This document shows positions 10,057 through 22,082 of a stretch of DNA of 64,000 nucleotides, in pieces. The translations under genes and the position numbers were made by a program. The number at the start of each line of letters is the position of its first letter. Position 1 is the first letter of the stretch. This stretch comes from Stomoxys calcitrans (lineage: Eukaryota; Arthropoda; Insecta; Diptera; Muscidae), in assembly GCF_963082655.1 (NCBI RefSeq), contig NC_081552.1, positions 61,306,930-61,370,929 of the forward strand, in the 5' to 3' direction. The notes below the pieces were generated by a model that saw nothing but the letters and a program-made list of their open reading frames with translations, had not been told where the DNA came from and did not search any database.

Positions 10057-12448
10057 ATACCCTCCACCATAAGATGGGGGGTATACTAATTTCGTCATTC
10101 TGTTTGTAACTACTCGAAATATTCGTCTGAGACCCCATAAAGTATATATATTCTTGATCGTCGTGACATTTTATGTCGATCTAGCCATGTCCGTCCGTCT
10201 GCCGTCCGTCCGTCCGTCCGTCCGTCTGTCTGTCGAAAGCACGCTAACTTCCGAAGTAGTAAAGCTAGCCGCTTGAAATTTTGCACAAATACTTCTTATT
10301 AGTGTAGGTCGGTTGGTATTGTAAATGAGCCAAATCGGTCCATGTTTTGATATAGCTGCCATATAAACCGATCTTGGGTCTTGACTTCTTGAGCTTCTAG
10401 AGTGCGCAATTCTTATCCGATTGGAATGAAATTTTGCACGACGTGTTTTGTTATGATATCCAACAACTGTGCTAAGTATGGTTCAAATCGGTTCATAACC
10501 TGATATAGCCGCCATATAAACCGATCTTGGGTCTTGACTTCTTGAGCCTCTAGAGTGCGCAATTCTTATCCGATTTGAATGAATTTTTGCACGACGTGTT
10601 TTGTTATTACATCCAACAACTGTGCCAAGTATGGTTTAAATCGGTCCATAACCTGATATGCTGCCATATAAACCGATCTTGGGTCTTGACTTCTTGAGCC
10701 TCTAGAGGGCGCAATTCTTATCCGATTGGAATGGAATTTCGCACGACGTGTTTTGTTATGATACCCAACAACTGTGCCAAGTATGGTTTAAATCGGTCCA
10801 TAACCTGATATAGCTGCCATATAAACCGATCTTGGGTCTTGACTTCTTGAGCCTCTAGAGTGCGCAATTCTTATCCGATTTGAATGAATTTTTGCACGAT
10901 GTATTTCGTTATGATATCCAACGACTGTGCCAAGTATGGTTCTAATCGGTTCATAACCTGATATAGTTGTCATATAAACAGATCTGAGGATTTTTTACTT
11001 TCAACAACTGTGTAAAATAAGGTTCAAATCGGTTCATAACCTGATATAGCTGCCATATAAACCGATCTGGGATCTTGACTTCTTGACCCCTAGAGGTCGC
11101 AATTATTACCCGATTTGCCTGAAATTTTGTACGGCGGATCCTCTCATGACCATCAACAAACGTGTTTATTATGGTCTGAATCGGTCTATAGCCCGATACA
11201 GATCCCATATAAATCGTTCTCTCTATTTTACTTCGTGAGCCCCAATGGGCCCAATTCTTATTCGAATTGTCCGAATTGACATGTCCCTCCATTTGAGTAC
11301 AATATATTCTCGGTCATTGTGCATGACAGTTTGTCGTTGTTTTCATTTCATTCGATATCCATTTTGTGACGTTGGACATTAATGCCCGTTTTGAGGGTAT
11401 TTTGGGTAAGTGAGGCCCCGTAGACACCTTGGACCAAATTTTTTCATAACAGATGTGTACTCAAATTGCAAACACCTTTCATTTGATATCCATATTGTCC
11501 CAATCGGTAAATATGTTCTGTTGAAGGGTTTTGGAATGTGGGATGGGGTGGGCGCCTCAGACAACAAAGAATTAATTTTTATATCAGCATTGTACTCTAC
11601 TTTTAAATACGTTTCATTTGATATTTAAATTGTACCAATAGGTAAATATGTCCTGCTCATTTGGGGGTAGGAAGGCCCCTCAGACACCAAGGTACAAATT
11701 TTTATGTCTGTTTTGTACTCTATTTTTAAATACCTTTCATTTGATACCCATATTGCCCAAAGCGGCAAAAGTGTCCTGTTGGATGGTGTTTTTGGGGGTG
11801 GGGAGCCCCCTCGATACTTAGGGTAAAATTTTTGCAATTTCAAATCGGTCCATAACCTTATATAGCTGTCATATAAACCGATCTTGGGTCTTGACTTCTT
11901 GAGCCTCTAGAGGGCGCAATTCTTATCTAATTTGAATGAATTTTAGTACGTAGTATTTTGTTATGATATCCAACAACTGTGTAAAATATGGTTCATATCG
12001 GTTCATAACCTGATATAGCTGCCATATAAACCGATCTGGGATCTTGACTTCTTGAGCCTCTAGAGGTCGCAATTATTATTCGATTTGCCTGAAATTTTGT
12101 ACGACGGATTCTCTCATGACGATTAACATACGTGTTTATTATGGTCTGAATCGGTATATAGCCCGATACAGCTCCCATATAAATCGATCTCTCTATTTTA
12201 CTTCTTGAGCCCACAAAGGGCGCAATTCTTATTCGAATTGGCTGACATTTTACACAGGTCTCCAACATATAATTTAATTGTGGTCCAAACCGGACCATAT
12301 CTTGATATCGCTCTAATAGCAGAGCAAATCTTTTCTTATATCCTTTTTTTGCCTAAGAAGAGATGCCGGGAAAAGAACTCGACAAATGCGATCCATGGTG
12401 GAGGGTATATAAGATTCGGCCCGGCCGAACTTAGCACGCTTTTACTTG
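10057..12448 (+). mobile_element. Family A element carrying a family B insert
   Basis: The left end is at 10057 and the right end ACTTG at 12444-12448. The unit array is split at about 11270-11835 by family B-like sequence (units of CCTTTCATTTGATACCCATA type), after which family A units resume at 11836 (CAAATCGGTCCATAACC). The counterpart in the second tandem copy is 15325-17702. Confidence 0.7.
11270..11835 (+). repeat. Family B segment inside family A
   Basis: Four degenerate units of about 130-140 bp, each with CTTTCATTTGATATCCATATTG-like and GTAAATATGTYCTGTT-like parts and a G-rich stretch. Reading frames here are short and reflect repeat composition. Counterpart in copy 2 at about 16530-17090. 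Confidence 0.6.
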
Positions 12449-13167
12449 TTCTACACTAAAGTACCTCTTATTTAAACAACATTGCAATGGTTACTAAAAG
12501 TCCTTCTTGGGGTGCGGTGGACCCCCGAGACTTGGTTCCAAAATGAAACTCAATGCCGTGCTCTACTCCTAAAGAACATTCATTTAAGATCCATACTGCC
12601 ATGGTCGGTAAATATGTCAGATTTGACCGGTTTTTGGGGGTCGGGTGACACACAAAACACTTAGTCCCACAATTGGATACAGATTCGTTTACTACTCTCA
12701 AATATCTTTAAGTTGATTCCCATACTCAAGTGATTGGTCTATAAATCCGTTTGGTGGGTTTTGAGGGTGGGCAGCCCCCCTAGGCCCCCCACCACAGATT
12801 TTAAAACCAAATTTTTGTTTTAAGGTTACTGTAGGTGTGCAAACAAATTTCGCTTAAATCGCCCCACCCATCTCCGAGATCTGGTGTTTTTGAAAATTGG
12901 GGTAAGGGGAGGGTCTGCCCTCCTTTTGTACCCTATTTTCACCACGGGTCCATAATGCATCATCTGCGAAAATTTCAAGAAAATCGGTTTAGCTGTTTTT
13001 GAGCCTATACACAAACAAACAAACAAAAATTAATTTTTATATATATAGGTAGCTGTGCCTGGCCCGCATCGCTGCGCCTTCATTTTCAAAACGCGAAAAA
13101 TATGTTTCTTATTCTTACTCTAAAATTTTTACAACATTTTAACTAATAAGATTTTTCTCCAATTTTT
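12449..13167 (+). repeat. Family B segment with right end and a new start
   Basis: Family B units are followed by the right end GAAAATTTCAAGAAAATCGG, GAGCCTATACACAAACAAAC and TATATATATAG (about 12968-13048). A left start TAGCTGTGCCTGGCCCGC follows immediately (13049), then about 90 AT-rich bases to the next family A left end. Counterpart in copy 2: 17703-18421. Confidence 0.6.
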
Positions 13168-13858
13168 ATACCCTCCACCATAAGATGGTGGGTATACTAA
13201 TTTCGTCATTCTGATTGTAACTACTCGAAATATTCGTCTGGGACCCCATAAAGTATATATATTCTTGATCGTCGTGAAATTTTATGTCGATCTAGCCATG
13301 TCCGTCCGTCTGTCCGTCCGTCCGTCCGTCTGTCTGTCGAAAGCACGCTAACTTCCGAAGGAGTAAAGCTAGCCGCTTGAAATTTTGCACAAATACTTCT
13401 TATTAGTGTAGGTCGGTTGGTATTGTAAATGGGCCATATCGGTCCATGTTTTGATATAGCTGCCATATAAACCGATCTTGAATCTTGACTTCTTGAGCCT
13501 CTAGAGTGCGCAATTCTTATCCGTTAGGGATGAAATTTTGCACGACGTGTTTTGCTATGATACCCAACAACTGTGCCAAGTATAGTTTAAATCGGTCTAT
13601 AACCTGATATAGCTGCCATATAAACCGATCTTGGGTCTTGACTTCTTGAGCCTCTATAGTGCGCAATTCTTATCCGATTGGAATGAAATTTTGCACGACG
13701 TGTTTTGTTATTATATCCAACAACTGTGCTAAGTATGGTTCAAATCGGTCTATAACCTGATATAGCTGCCATATAAACCGATCTTGGGTCTTGACTTCTT
13801 GAGCTTCTATAGGGCACAATTCCTATCCGATTTGGCTGAAATTTCGCAAGACGTTTTT

Positions 13859-14696
13859 ATACCCTCCACCATAAGATGGGGGGTATACTAATTTCGTCAT
13901 TCTGTTTGTAACTACTCGAAATATTCGTCTGAGACCCCATAAAGTATATATATTCTTGATCGTCATGAAATTTTATGTCGATCTAGCCATGTCCGTCCGT
14001 CTGTCCGTCCGTCCGTCCGTCCGTCCGTCCGTCCGTCTGTCTGTCGAAAGCACGCTAACTTCCGAAGGAGTAAAGCTAGCCGCTTGAAATTTTGCACAAA
14101 TACTTCTTATTAGTGTAGGTCGGTTGGTATTGTAAATGGGCCATATCGGTCCATGTTTTGATATAGCTGCCATATAAACCGATCTTGGGTCTTGACTTCT
14201 TGAGCCTCTAGAGTGCGCAATTCTTATCCGATTGGGATGAAATTTTGCACGACGTGTTTTGTTATGATGTCCAACAACTGTGCAAAGTATGGTTCAAGTC
14301 GGTCCATAACCTGATATAGCTGCCATATAAACCGATCTTGGGTCTTGACTTCTTGAGCCTCTAGAGGTCGCAATTATTATCCGATTTGCCTGAAATTTTG
14401 TACGACGGATTCTCTCATGACCATACGTGTTTATTATGGTCTGAATCGGTTCTTGAGCCCACAAAGGGCGCAATTCTTATTCGAATTGGCTGACATTTTA
14501 CACAGGTCTCCAACATATAATTTAATTGTGGTCCAAACCGGACCATATCTTGATATCGCTCTAATAGCAGAGCAAATCTTTTCTTATATCCTTTTTTTGC
14601 CTAAGAAGAGATGCCGGGAAAAGAACTCGACATATGCGATCCATGGTGGAGGGTATATAAGATTCGGCCCGGCCGAACTTAGCACACTTTTACTTG
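13859..14696 (+). mobile_element. Young family A insertion with identifiable empty site
   Basis: In copy 2, GCAAGACGTTTTT is followed by ATACCCTCCACC... and the element ends ...TTTACTTG before TTTATTGTTACTTTC. In copy 1 the same place reads GCAAGACGTTTTTTATTGTTAC without the element (9419-9440). This defines an 838-bp insertion. Six Ts in the empty site become five plus three in the filled site, compatible with a 2-bp TT duplication or with Ts belonging to the ends. Internally there are a (GTCC)n tract, about two units and the right end. Confidence 0.85.
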
Positions 14697-15324
14697 TTTA
14701 TTGTTACTTTCAACAACTATGGCAAATAAAGTACAAGTCGGTTCATAACCTGATATAGCTGCCATATAAACCGATCTGGGATCTTGACTTCTTGAGCCTG
14801 TAGAGGTCGCAATTATTATTCGATTTGCCGGATTCTCTCATGACCATCAACATACGTGTTTATTATGATCTGAATTGGACCATAGCCCGATACAGCTCCC
14901 ATATAAATCGATCTCTCTATTTTACTTTTTGAGCTCACAAAGAGCGCAATTCTTATTCGAATTGGCTGACATTTTACACAGGTCTCCAACATATAATTTA
15001 ATTGTGGTCCAAACAGGACCATATCTTGATATCGCTCTAATAGCAGAGCAAATCTTTTCTTATATCCTGTTTTGCCTAAGAAGAGATGCCGGGAAGAGAA
15101 CTCGACAAATGCGATCCATGGTGGAGGGTATATAAGATTCGGCCCGGCCGAACTTAGCACGCTTTTACTTGTTTTAATTCTTGAGCCCACAAAGGGCGCA
15201 ATTCTTATTCGAATTGGCTGACATTTTACACAGGTCTCCAACATATAATTTAATTGTGATCCAAGCCGGACCATATCTTGATATCGCTCTAATAGCAGAG
15301 CAAATCTTTTCTTATATCCTTTTT
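14697..15324 (+). mobile_element. Family A remainder and right-end fragment (copy 2)
   Basis: Counterpart of 9432-10056: continuation of the interrupted copy, a right end with ACTTG near 15171-15175, then the fragment that is cut in its T-run by the left end at 15325. Confidence 0.7.
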
Positions 15325-17702
15325 ATACCCTCCACCATAAGATGGGGGGTATACTAATTTCGTCATTCTGTTTGTAACTACTCGAAATATTCGTCTGAGA
15401 CCCCATAAAGTATATATATTCTTGATCGTCGTAACATTTTATGTCGATCTAGCCATGTCCGTCCGTCTGTCCGTCCGTCCGTCCGTCTGTCTGTCGAAAG
15501 CACGCTAACTTCCGAAGGAGTAAAGCTAGCCGCTTGAAATTTTGCACAAATACTTCTTGTTAGTGTAGGTCGGTTGGTATTGTAAATGAGCCAAATCGGT
15601 CAATGTTTTGATATAGCTGCCATATAAACCGATCTTGGGTCTTGACTTCTTGAGCTTCTAGAGTGCGCAATTCTTATCCGATTGGAATGAAATTTTGCAC
15701 GACGTGTTTTGTTATGATATCCAACAACTGTGCCAAGTATGGTTCAAATCGGTTCATAACCTGATATAGCCGCCATATAAACCGATCTTGGGTCTTGACT
15801 TCTTGAGCCTCTAGAGTGCGCAATTCTTATCCGATTTGAATGAATTTTTGCACGACGTGTTTTGTTATTACATCCAACAACTGTGCCAAGTATGGTTTAA
15901 ATCGGTCCATAACCTGATATAGCTGCCATATAAACCGATCTTGGGTCTTGACTTCTTGAGCCTCTAGAGGGCGCAATTCTTATCCGAATGGAATGGAATT
16001 TCGCACGACGTGTTTTGTTATGATACCCAACAACTGTGCCAAGTATGGTTTAAATCGGTCCATAACCTGATATAGCTGCCATATAAACCGATCTTGGGTC
16101 TTGACTTCTTGAGCCTCTAGAGTGCGCAATTCTTATCCGATTTGAATGAATTTTTGCACGATGTATTTCGTTATGATATCCAACAACTGTGCCAAGTATG
16201 GTTCTAATCGGTTCATAACCTGATATAGTTGTCATATAAACAGATCTGAGGATTTTTTACTTTCAACAACTGTGTAAAATAAGGTTCAAATCGGTTCATA
16301 ACCTGATATAGCTGCCATATAAACCGATCTGGGATCTTGACTTCTTGACCCCTAGAGGTCGCAATTATTACCCGATTTGCCTGAAATTTTGTACGACGGA
16401 TCCTCTCATGACCATCAACAAACGTGTTTATTATGGTCTGAATCGGTCTATAGCCCGATACAGATCCCATATAAATCACGTTTACTTCGTGAGCCCCAAT
16501 GGGCCCAATTCTTATTCGAATTGTCCGAATTGACATGTCCCTCCATTTGAGTACAATATATTCTCGGTCATTGTGCATGACAGTTTGTCGTTGTTTTCAT
16601 TTCATTCGATATCCATTTTGTGACGTTGGACATTAATGCCCGTTTTGGGGGTATTTCGGGTAAGTGAGGCCCCGTAGACACCTTGGACCAAATTTTTTCA
16701 TAACAGATGTGTACTCAAATTGCAAACACCTTTCATTTGATATCCATATTGTCCCAATCGGTAAATATGTTCTGTTGAAGGGTTTTGGAATGTGGGATGG
16801 GGTGGGCGCCTCAGACAACAAAGAATTAATTTTTATATCAGCATTGTACTCTACTTTTAAATACGTTTCATTTGATATTTAAATTGTACCAATAGGTAAA
16901 TATGTCCTGCTCATTTGGGGGGTAGGAAGGCCCCTCAGACACCAAGGGACAAATTTTTATGTCTGTTTTGTACTCTATTTTTAAATACCTTTCATTTGAT
17001 ACCCATATTGCCCAAAGCGGCAAAAGTGTCCTGTTGGATGGTGTTTTTGGGGGTGGGGAGCCCCCTCGATACTTAGGGTAAAATTTTTGCAATTTCAAAT
17101 CGGTCCATAACCTTATATAGCTGTCATATAAACCGATCTTGGGTCTTGACTTCTTGAGCCTCTAGAGGGCGCAATTCTTATCCAATTTGAATGAATTTTA
17201 GTACGTAGTATTTTGTTATGATATCCAACAACTGTGTAAAATATGGTTCAAATCGGTTCATAACCTGATATAGCTGCCATATAAACCGATCTGGGATCTT
17301 GACTTCTTGAGCCTCTAGAGGTCGCAATTATTATTCGATTTGCCTGAAATTTTGTACGACGGATTCTCTCATGACGATTAACATACGTGTTTATTATGGT
17401 CTGAATCGGTATATAGCCCGATACAGCTCCCATATAAATCGATCTCTCTATTTTACTTCTTGAGCCCACAAAGGGCGCAATTCTTATTCGAATTGGCTGA
17501 CATTTTACACAGGTCTCCAACATATAATTTAATTGTGGTCCAAACCGGACCATATCTTGATATCGCTCTAATAGCAGAGCAAATCTTTTCTTATATCTTT
17601 TTTTGCCTAAGAAGAGATGCCGGGAAAAGAACTCGACAAATGCGATCCATGGTGGAGGGTATATAAGATTCGGCCCGGCCGAACTTAGCACGCTTTTACT
17701 TG
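15325..17702 (+). mobile_element. Family A element with family B insert (copy 2)
   Basis: Counterpart of 10057-12448 with the same order of units, family B insert and right end (ACTTG 17698-17702). A few substitutions and a roughly 12-bp loss near 16475 distinguish it. Confidence 0.7.
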
Positions 17703-18421
17703 TTCTACACTAAAGTACCTCTTATTTAAACAACATTGCAATGGTTACTAAAAGTCCTTCTTGGGGTGCGGTGGACCCCCGAGACTTGGTTCCAAAATGA
17801 AACTCAATGCCGTGCTCTACTCCTAAAGAACATTCATTTAAGATCCATACTGCCATGGTCGGTAAATATGTCAGATTTGACCGGTTTTTGGGGGTCGGGT
17901 GACACACAAAACACTTAGTCCCACAATTGGATACAGATTCGTTTTCTACTCTCAAATATCTTTAAGTTGATTCCCATACTCAAGTGATTGGTCTATAAAT
18001 CCGTTTGGTGGGTTTTGAGGGTGGGCAGCCCCCCTAGGCCCCCCACCACAGATTTTAAAACCAAATTTTTGTTTTAAGGTTACTGTAGGTGTGCAAACAA
18101 ATTTCGCTTAAATCGCCCCACCCATCTCCGAGATCTGGTGTTTTTGAAAATTGGGGTAAGGGGAGGGTCTGCCCTCCTTTTGTACCCTATTTTCACCACG
18201 GGTCCATAATGCATCATCTGCGAAAATTTCAAGAAAATCGGTTTAGCTGTTTTTGAGCCTATACACAAACAAACAAACAAAAATTAATTTTTATATATAT
18301 AGGTAGCTGTGCCTGGCCCGCATCGCTGCGCCTTCATTTTCAAAACGCGAAAAATATGTTTCTTATTCTTACTCTAAAATTTTTACAACATTTTAACTAA
18401 TAAGATTTTTCTCCAATTTTT
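17703..18421 (+). repeat. Family B segment (copy 2)
   Basis: Nearly identical to 12449-13167, including the right-end/left-start junction at about 18285-18330 (TATATATATAGG then TAGCTGTGCCTGGCCCGC). Confidence 0.65.
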
Positions 18422-18993
18422 ATACCCTCCACCATAAGATGGTGGGTATACTAATTTCGTCATTCTGATTGTAACTACTCGAAATATTCGTCTGGGACCC
18501 CATAAAGTATATATATTCTTGATCGTCGTGAAATTTTATGTCGATCTAGCCATGTCCGTCCGTCTGTCCGTCCGTCCGTCCGTCCGTCTGTCTGTCGAAA
18601 GCACGCTAACTTCCGAAGGAGTAAAGCTAGCCGCTTGAAATTTTGCACAAATACTCCTTATTAGTGTAGGTCGGTTGGTATTGTAAATGGGCCATATCGG
18701 TCCATGTTTTGATATAGCTGCCATATAAACCGATCTTGGTTCTTGACTTCTTGAGCCTCTAGAGTGCGCAATTCTTATTCGATTGGAATGAAATTTTACA
18801 CATGTCTCCAACATATAATTTAATTGTGGTCCGAACCGGACCATATCTTGATATCGTTTTAATAGCAGAGCAACTCTTTTCTTATATCCTTTTTTGCCTA
18901 AGAAGAGATGCCGGAAAAAGGACTCGACAAAAGCGATCCATGGTGGAGGGTATATAAGATTCGTCCCGGCCGAACTTAGCACGCTTTTACTTG
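18422..18993 (+). mobile_element. Short family A element; start of a partial third duplication copy
   Basis: The first roughly 360 bases (to about 18780) share the GGTGGGTATAC variant and flank with the starts of copies 1 and 2. Then the sequence jumps from a unit (TTATTCGATTGGAATG) straight to the right module (TTTTACACATGTCTCCAAC) and ends ACTTG at 18989-18993. With only about one unit it is among the shortest complete copies (572 bp). Confidence 0.75.
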
Positions 18994-19258
18994 TTATTTA
19001 TTCTAAGGACCGATAGGTTGTCATAACGACTTTGCCCTCTCTCTGTTCATATTGGCTTCTCTAATTAAACGCCATCTACTGGCTGTTTTCAATTGGATAA
19101 ACTAAACCCCATTTGATTCACTAAATCCAACTGAAAACAGCCAGTAGGTACCGCTAATTTTAATTAAAGTGATACTCGCTTGGAGTGGATCATCATGTGG
19201 TGGTTGTCTATAAATGACTATATGACTACCTATTAAATAGTCATCATTTAGCCTTCTT
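18994..19258 (+). repeat. Family C start-like segment with a 23-bp hairpin
   Basis: GGACCGATAGGTTG and TGCCCTCTCTCTGTT recur at 27905-27985, and ACTCGCTTGGAGTGG recurs at 2533 and 28227, so this is family C. Within it, 19076-19098 and 19125-19147 are inverted copies with one mismatch and a 26-base spacer. Confidence 0.55.
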
Positions 19259-20968
19259 ATACCCTCCACCATAAGATGGGGGGTATACTAATTTCGTCAT
19301 TCTGATTGTAACTACTCGAAATATTCGTCTGAGACCCTATAAAGTATTTATATTCTTGATCGTCGTGAAATTTTATGTCGATCTAGCCATGTCCGTCCGT
19401 CAGTCCGTCCGTCCGTCTGTCTGTCGAAAGCACGCTAACTTCCGAAGGAGTGAAGGTAGCCGCTTGAAATTTTGCACAAATACTTCTTATTAATGTAGGT
19501 CGGTTGGTATTGTAAATGGGCCATATCGGTCCATGCTTTGATATAGCTGCCATATAAACCGATCTTGGGTCTTGACTTCTTGAGCCTCTAGAGTGCGCAA
19601 TTCTTATCCGATTGGGATGAAATTTTGCACAACGTGTTTCAAATCGGTCTATAACCTGATATAGCTGCCATATATACCGATCTTGGGTCTTGACTTCTTG
19701 AGCCTCTAGGGAGCGCAGTTGTTATCCGATTTGAATGAATTTTTGCACGAAGTATTTTATTATGATATCCAACAACTGTGCCAAGTATGGTTTAAATCGG
19801 TCCATAACCTGATACAGCTGCCATATCAACCGATCTTGGGTCTTGACTTCTTGAGCCTCTAGAGTGCGCAATTCTTATCCGATTGGAATGAAATTTTGCA
19901 CGACGTGTTTCGTTATTATATCCAACAACTGTGCCAAGTATGGTTTAAATCGGTCTATAACCTTATATAGCTGTCATATAAACCGATCTTGCGTCTTGAT
20001 TTCTTGAGCCTCTAGAGGGCGCAATTCTTATCCACTTTGAATGAGTTTTGGCACGTAGTATTTTGTTATGATATCCAACAACTGTGCCAAATATGGTTCA
20101 TATCGGTTCATAACCTGATATAGCTGCCAAATAAATCGATCTTGACTTATTGAGCCTCTAGAGTGCGCAATTCTTATCCGATTGGAATGAAATTTTGCAC
20201 GACGTGTTTTGTTATTTTATCCAACAACTGCGCTAAGTATGGTTTAAATCGGTCTATAACCTGATATAGCTGTCATATAAACCGATCTTGGGTCTTGACT
20301 TCTTGAGCCTCTAGAGCGCGCAATTCTTATCCGATTGGAATGAAATTTTGCACGACGTGTTTCAAATCGGTCTATAACCTGATATAGCTGCCACATATAC
20401 CGATCTTGGGTCTTGACTTCTTGAGCCTCTAGGGAGCGCAGTTCTTATCCGATTTGAATGAATTTTTGCACGAAGTATTTTATTATGATATCCAACAATT
20501 GTGCCATGTATGGTTGAAATCGGTTCATAACCTGATATAGCTGCCATATAAACAGATCTGGGATCTTGACTTTTTGAGCCTCTAGAGGTCACAATTATTA
20601 TCCGATTTGCCTGAAATTTTGTGCGACGGATCCTCTTATGACCATCAACATACGTATTTATTATGGTCTGAATCGGTCTATAACCCGATACAGCTCCCAT
20701 ATGAATCGATCTCTCTACTTTTCTTTTTAAGCCCCCAAAGGGCGCAATTCTTATTCGAATTAGCTAACATTTTACACAGGTCTCCAACATATAATTTAAT
20801 TGTGGTCCAAGCCAGACCATATCTTGATATCGCTCAAATAGCAGAGGAAATCTTTTTTTTATCCTTTTTTGCCTAAGATGAGATGCCGGGGAAAGAACTC
20901 GACAAATGCGATCCATGGTGGAGGGTATATAAGATTCGGCCCGGCCGAACTTTGCACGCTTTTACTTG
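19259..20968 (+). mobile_element. Family A element, complete
   Basis: Left end ATACCCTCCACCATAAGATGG at 19259, a short (GTCC)n tract near 19393-19420, about nine units including two truncated ones (CACGTGTTTCAAATCGGTC junctions at 19629 and 20357), and a right end with ACTTG at 20964-20968. The two identical truncated junctions indicate duplication of a deleted unit within the array. Confidence 0.8.
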
Positions 20969-22082
20969 TTTTTAAATCAAATCAAATTGCCATATTAAAC
21001 GATTTTCTGTGTTTAAGAACTAATTTGCCAGTCTATATATTTGGTGCGGTACCGATAGTTCTTACTATTAAACCATATAAAACTTTTGAAAAAAAGGTGT
21101 TGCCCAGCAGCACGTCGTTTAGTCATGTCAATCGATGAGCTAAAAATGGTTATAACCTTAACGTTAAGGTTTGCAACTCCTGCTATAACGCTAAACATCA
21201 TTATTTGTGTCCCCTCACATTTATTAAATCACACAGTGTCGAGTTAACTCATTATGATTGATCGACTGTTTTGAGGAGCGCTAGATATATGAGCAGAATA
21301 AATATATCAGATTCGCAGACTACAATTTTACGCCATATTGTCATTATTGGTGTATACAGCTGTTTGGTGGAGAGCGTCTTTATGAGAGTTGTACGCAACA
21401 CCTCATAGGCCCCTTGAGCAAAAATTTGAATGACCCACTCTACTGAAAAAAGTCTATCACTTGATTCCCCATTGCTTGAGTGGGTCAAATAAACTATTGG
21501 AGGCGATTTTAGAAAGTAAGGCACCACCTAGACTCTTAGATAAGAAGTTTAAAGTCATATTCGTAATCTGCTTCTAAATACCTTTCGTATGAGTCTGATC
21601 TAGCTATGATCAAATATTTTTCAAAATTGGCGGGCTTTTGGGAGTGGGACGACCGCCAATTACTTGGACCTCTTTTTTCTTTCATATTTGTTGTCTACTT
21701 CTGAATGCCATTCATATGTACCCGATATTGATATGTCCGCAATATGTCTGTTTAGAACAGTTTCTTTGGTTGGATACTTGAACATAAGTTTTAATACCAT
21801 ACTCGTATTCTACTCTCCAATATCATTTGATACCCATATTGTCCCTATCGGTCCACTTCTGACTGTGGGTGGAGTTTTCGGGGTAATGGGGGAGGGTCTG
21901 CCCTTTCCAATATTAACAAATTATGTAGCCTACACCTCCTTAGTGACCATATTCGTAATCTACTCTCGAATACTTTTCATTGGAGCCCAATATTGACATT
22001 ATCTTAAATAAAACTAGTTTTTGGGAATTTTTATGGAGTTTGGAGTCGACGCGGCCATTCAGTTTCTTGGATCCATATTTTT
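20969..22082 (+). repeat. Family C repeat passing into B-like units
   Basis: It starts with AAATCAAATCAAATTGCCAT and contains GTTGCCCAGCAGCACG and TCTATCACTTGATTCCCC, matching 2628-3240 and, inverted, 60285-60815. After about 21590 it consists of B-like units (CATTTGATACCCATATTGTC, GGTAATGGGGGAGGGTCTGC). It is cut by a family A left end in a T-run at 22083. No gene is seen. Confidence 0.6.

Larger units (their letters stand above)
8587..13167 (+). repeat. Tandem segmental duplication, copy 1 (about 4.58 kb)
   Basis: It begins at a family A left end (ATACCC at 8587) and runs to the base before the next left end at 13168. Contents in order: family A 8587-9903, a family A fragment 9904-10056, family A 10057-12448 with a family B insert at about 11270-11835, and family B 12449-13160. 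The whole block recurs at 13168-18421 with very few substitutions; in 12450-13060 against 17704-18314 I noticed one. A diagnostic shared variant is CCGTTAGGGATG near 8940 and 13520. Confidence 0.85.
13168..18421 (+). repeat. Tandem segmental duplication, copy 2 (about 5.25 kb)
   Basis: It starts and ends at family A left ends. Compared with copy 1 it lacks exactly one 153-bp unit (near 13780; the offset changes from 4581 to 4428). It carries an extra 838-bp family A element at 13859-14696, which shifts the offset to 5268. It also has a small deletion near 16470 (TCACGTTTACTTCGTGAG). Downstream the offset stays at 5254 through 18421. Confidence 0.85.

Noticed and set aside
12482..12701. Short frames on both strands in family B (also at 17736)
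   Set aside because: They are shared only because the region is duplicated; composition is that of degenerate repeats with no domain.
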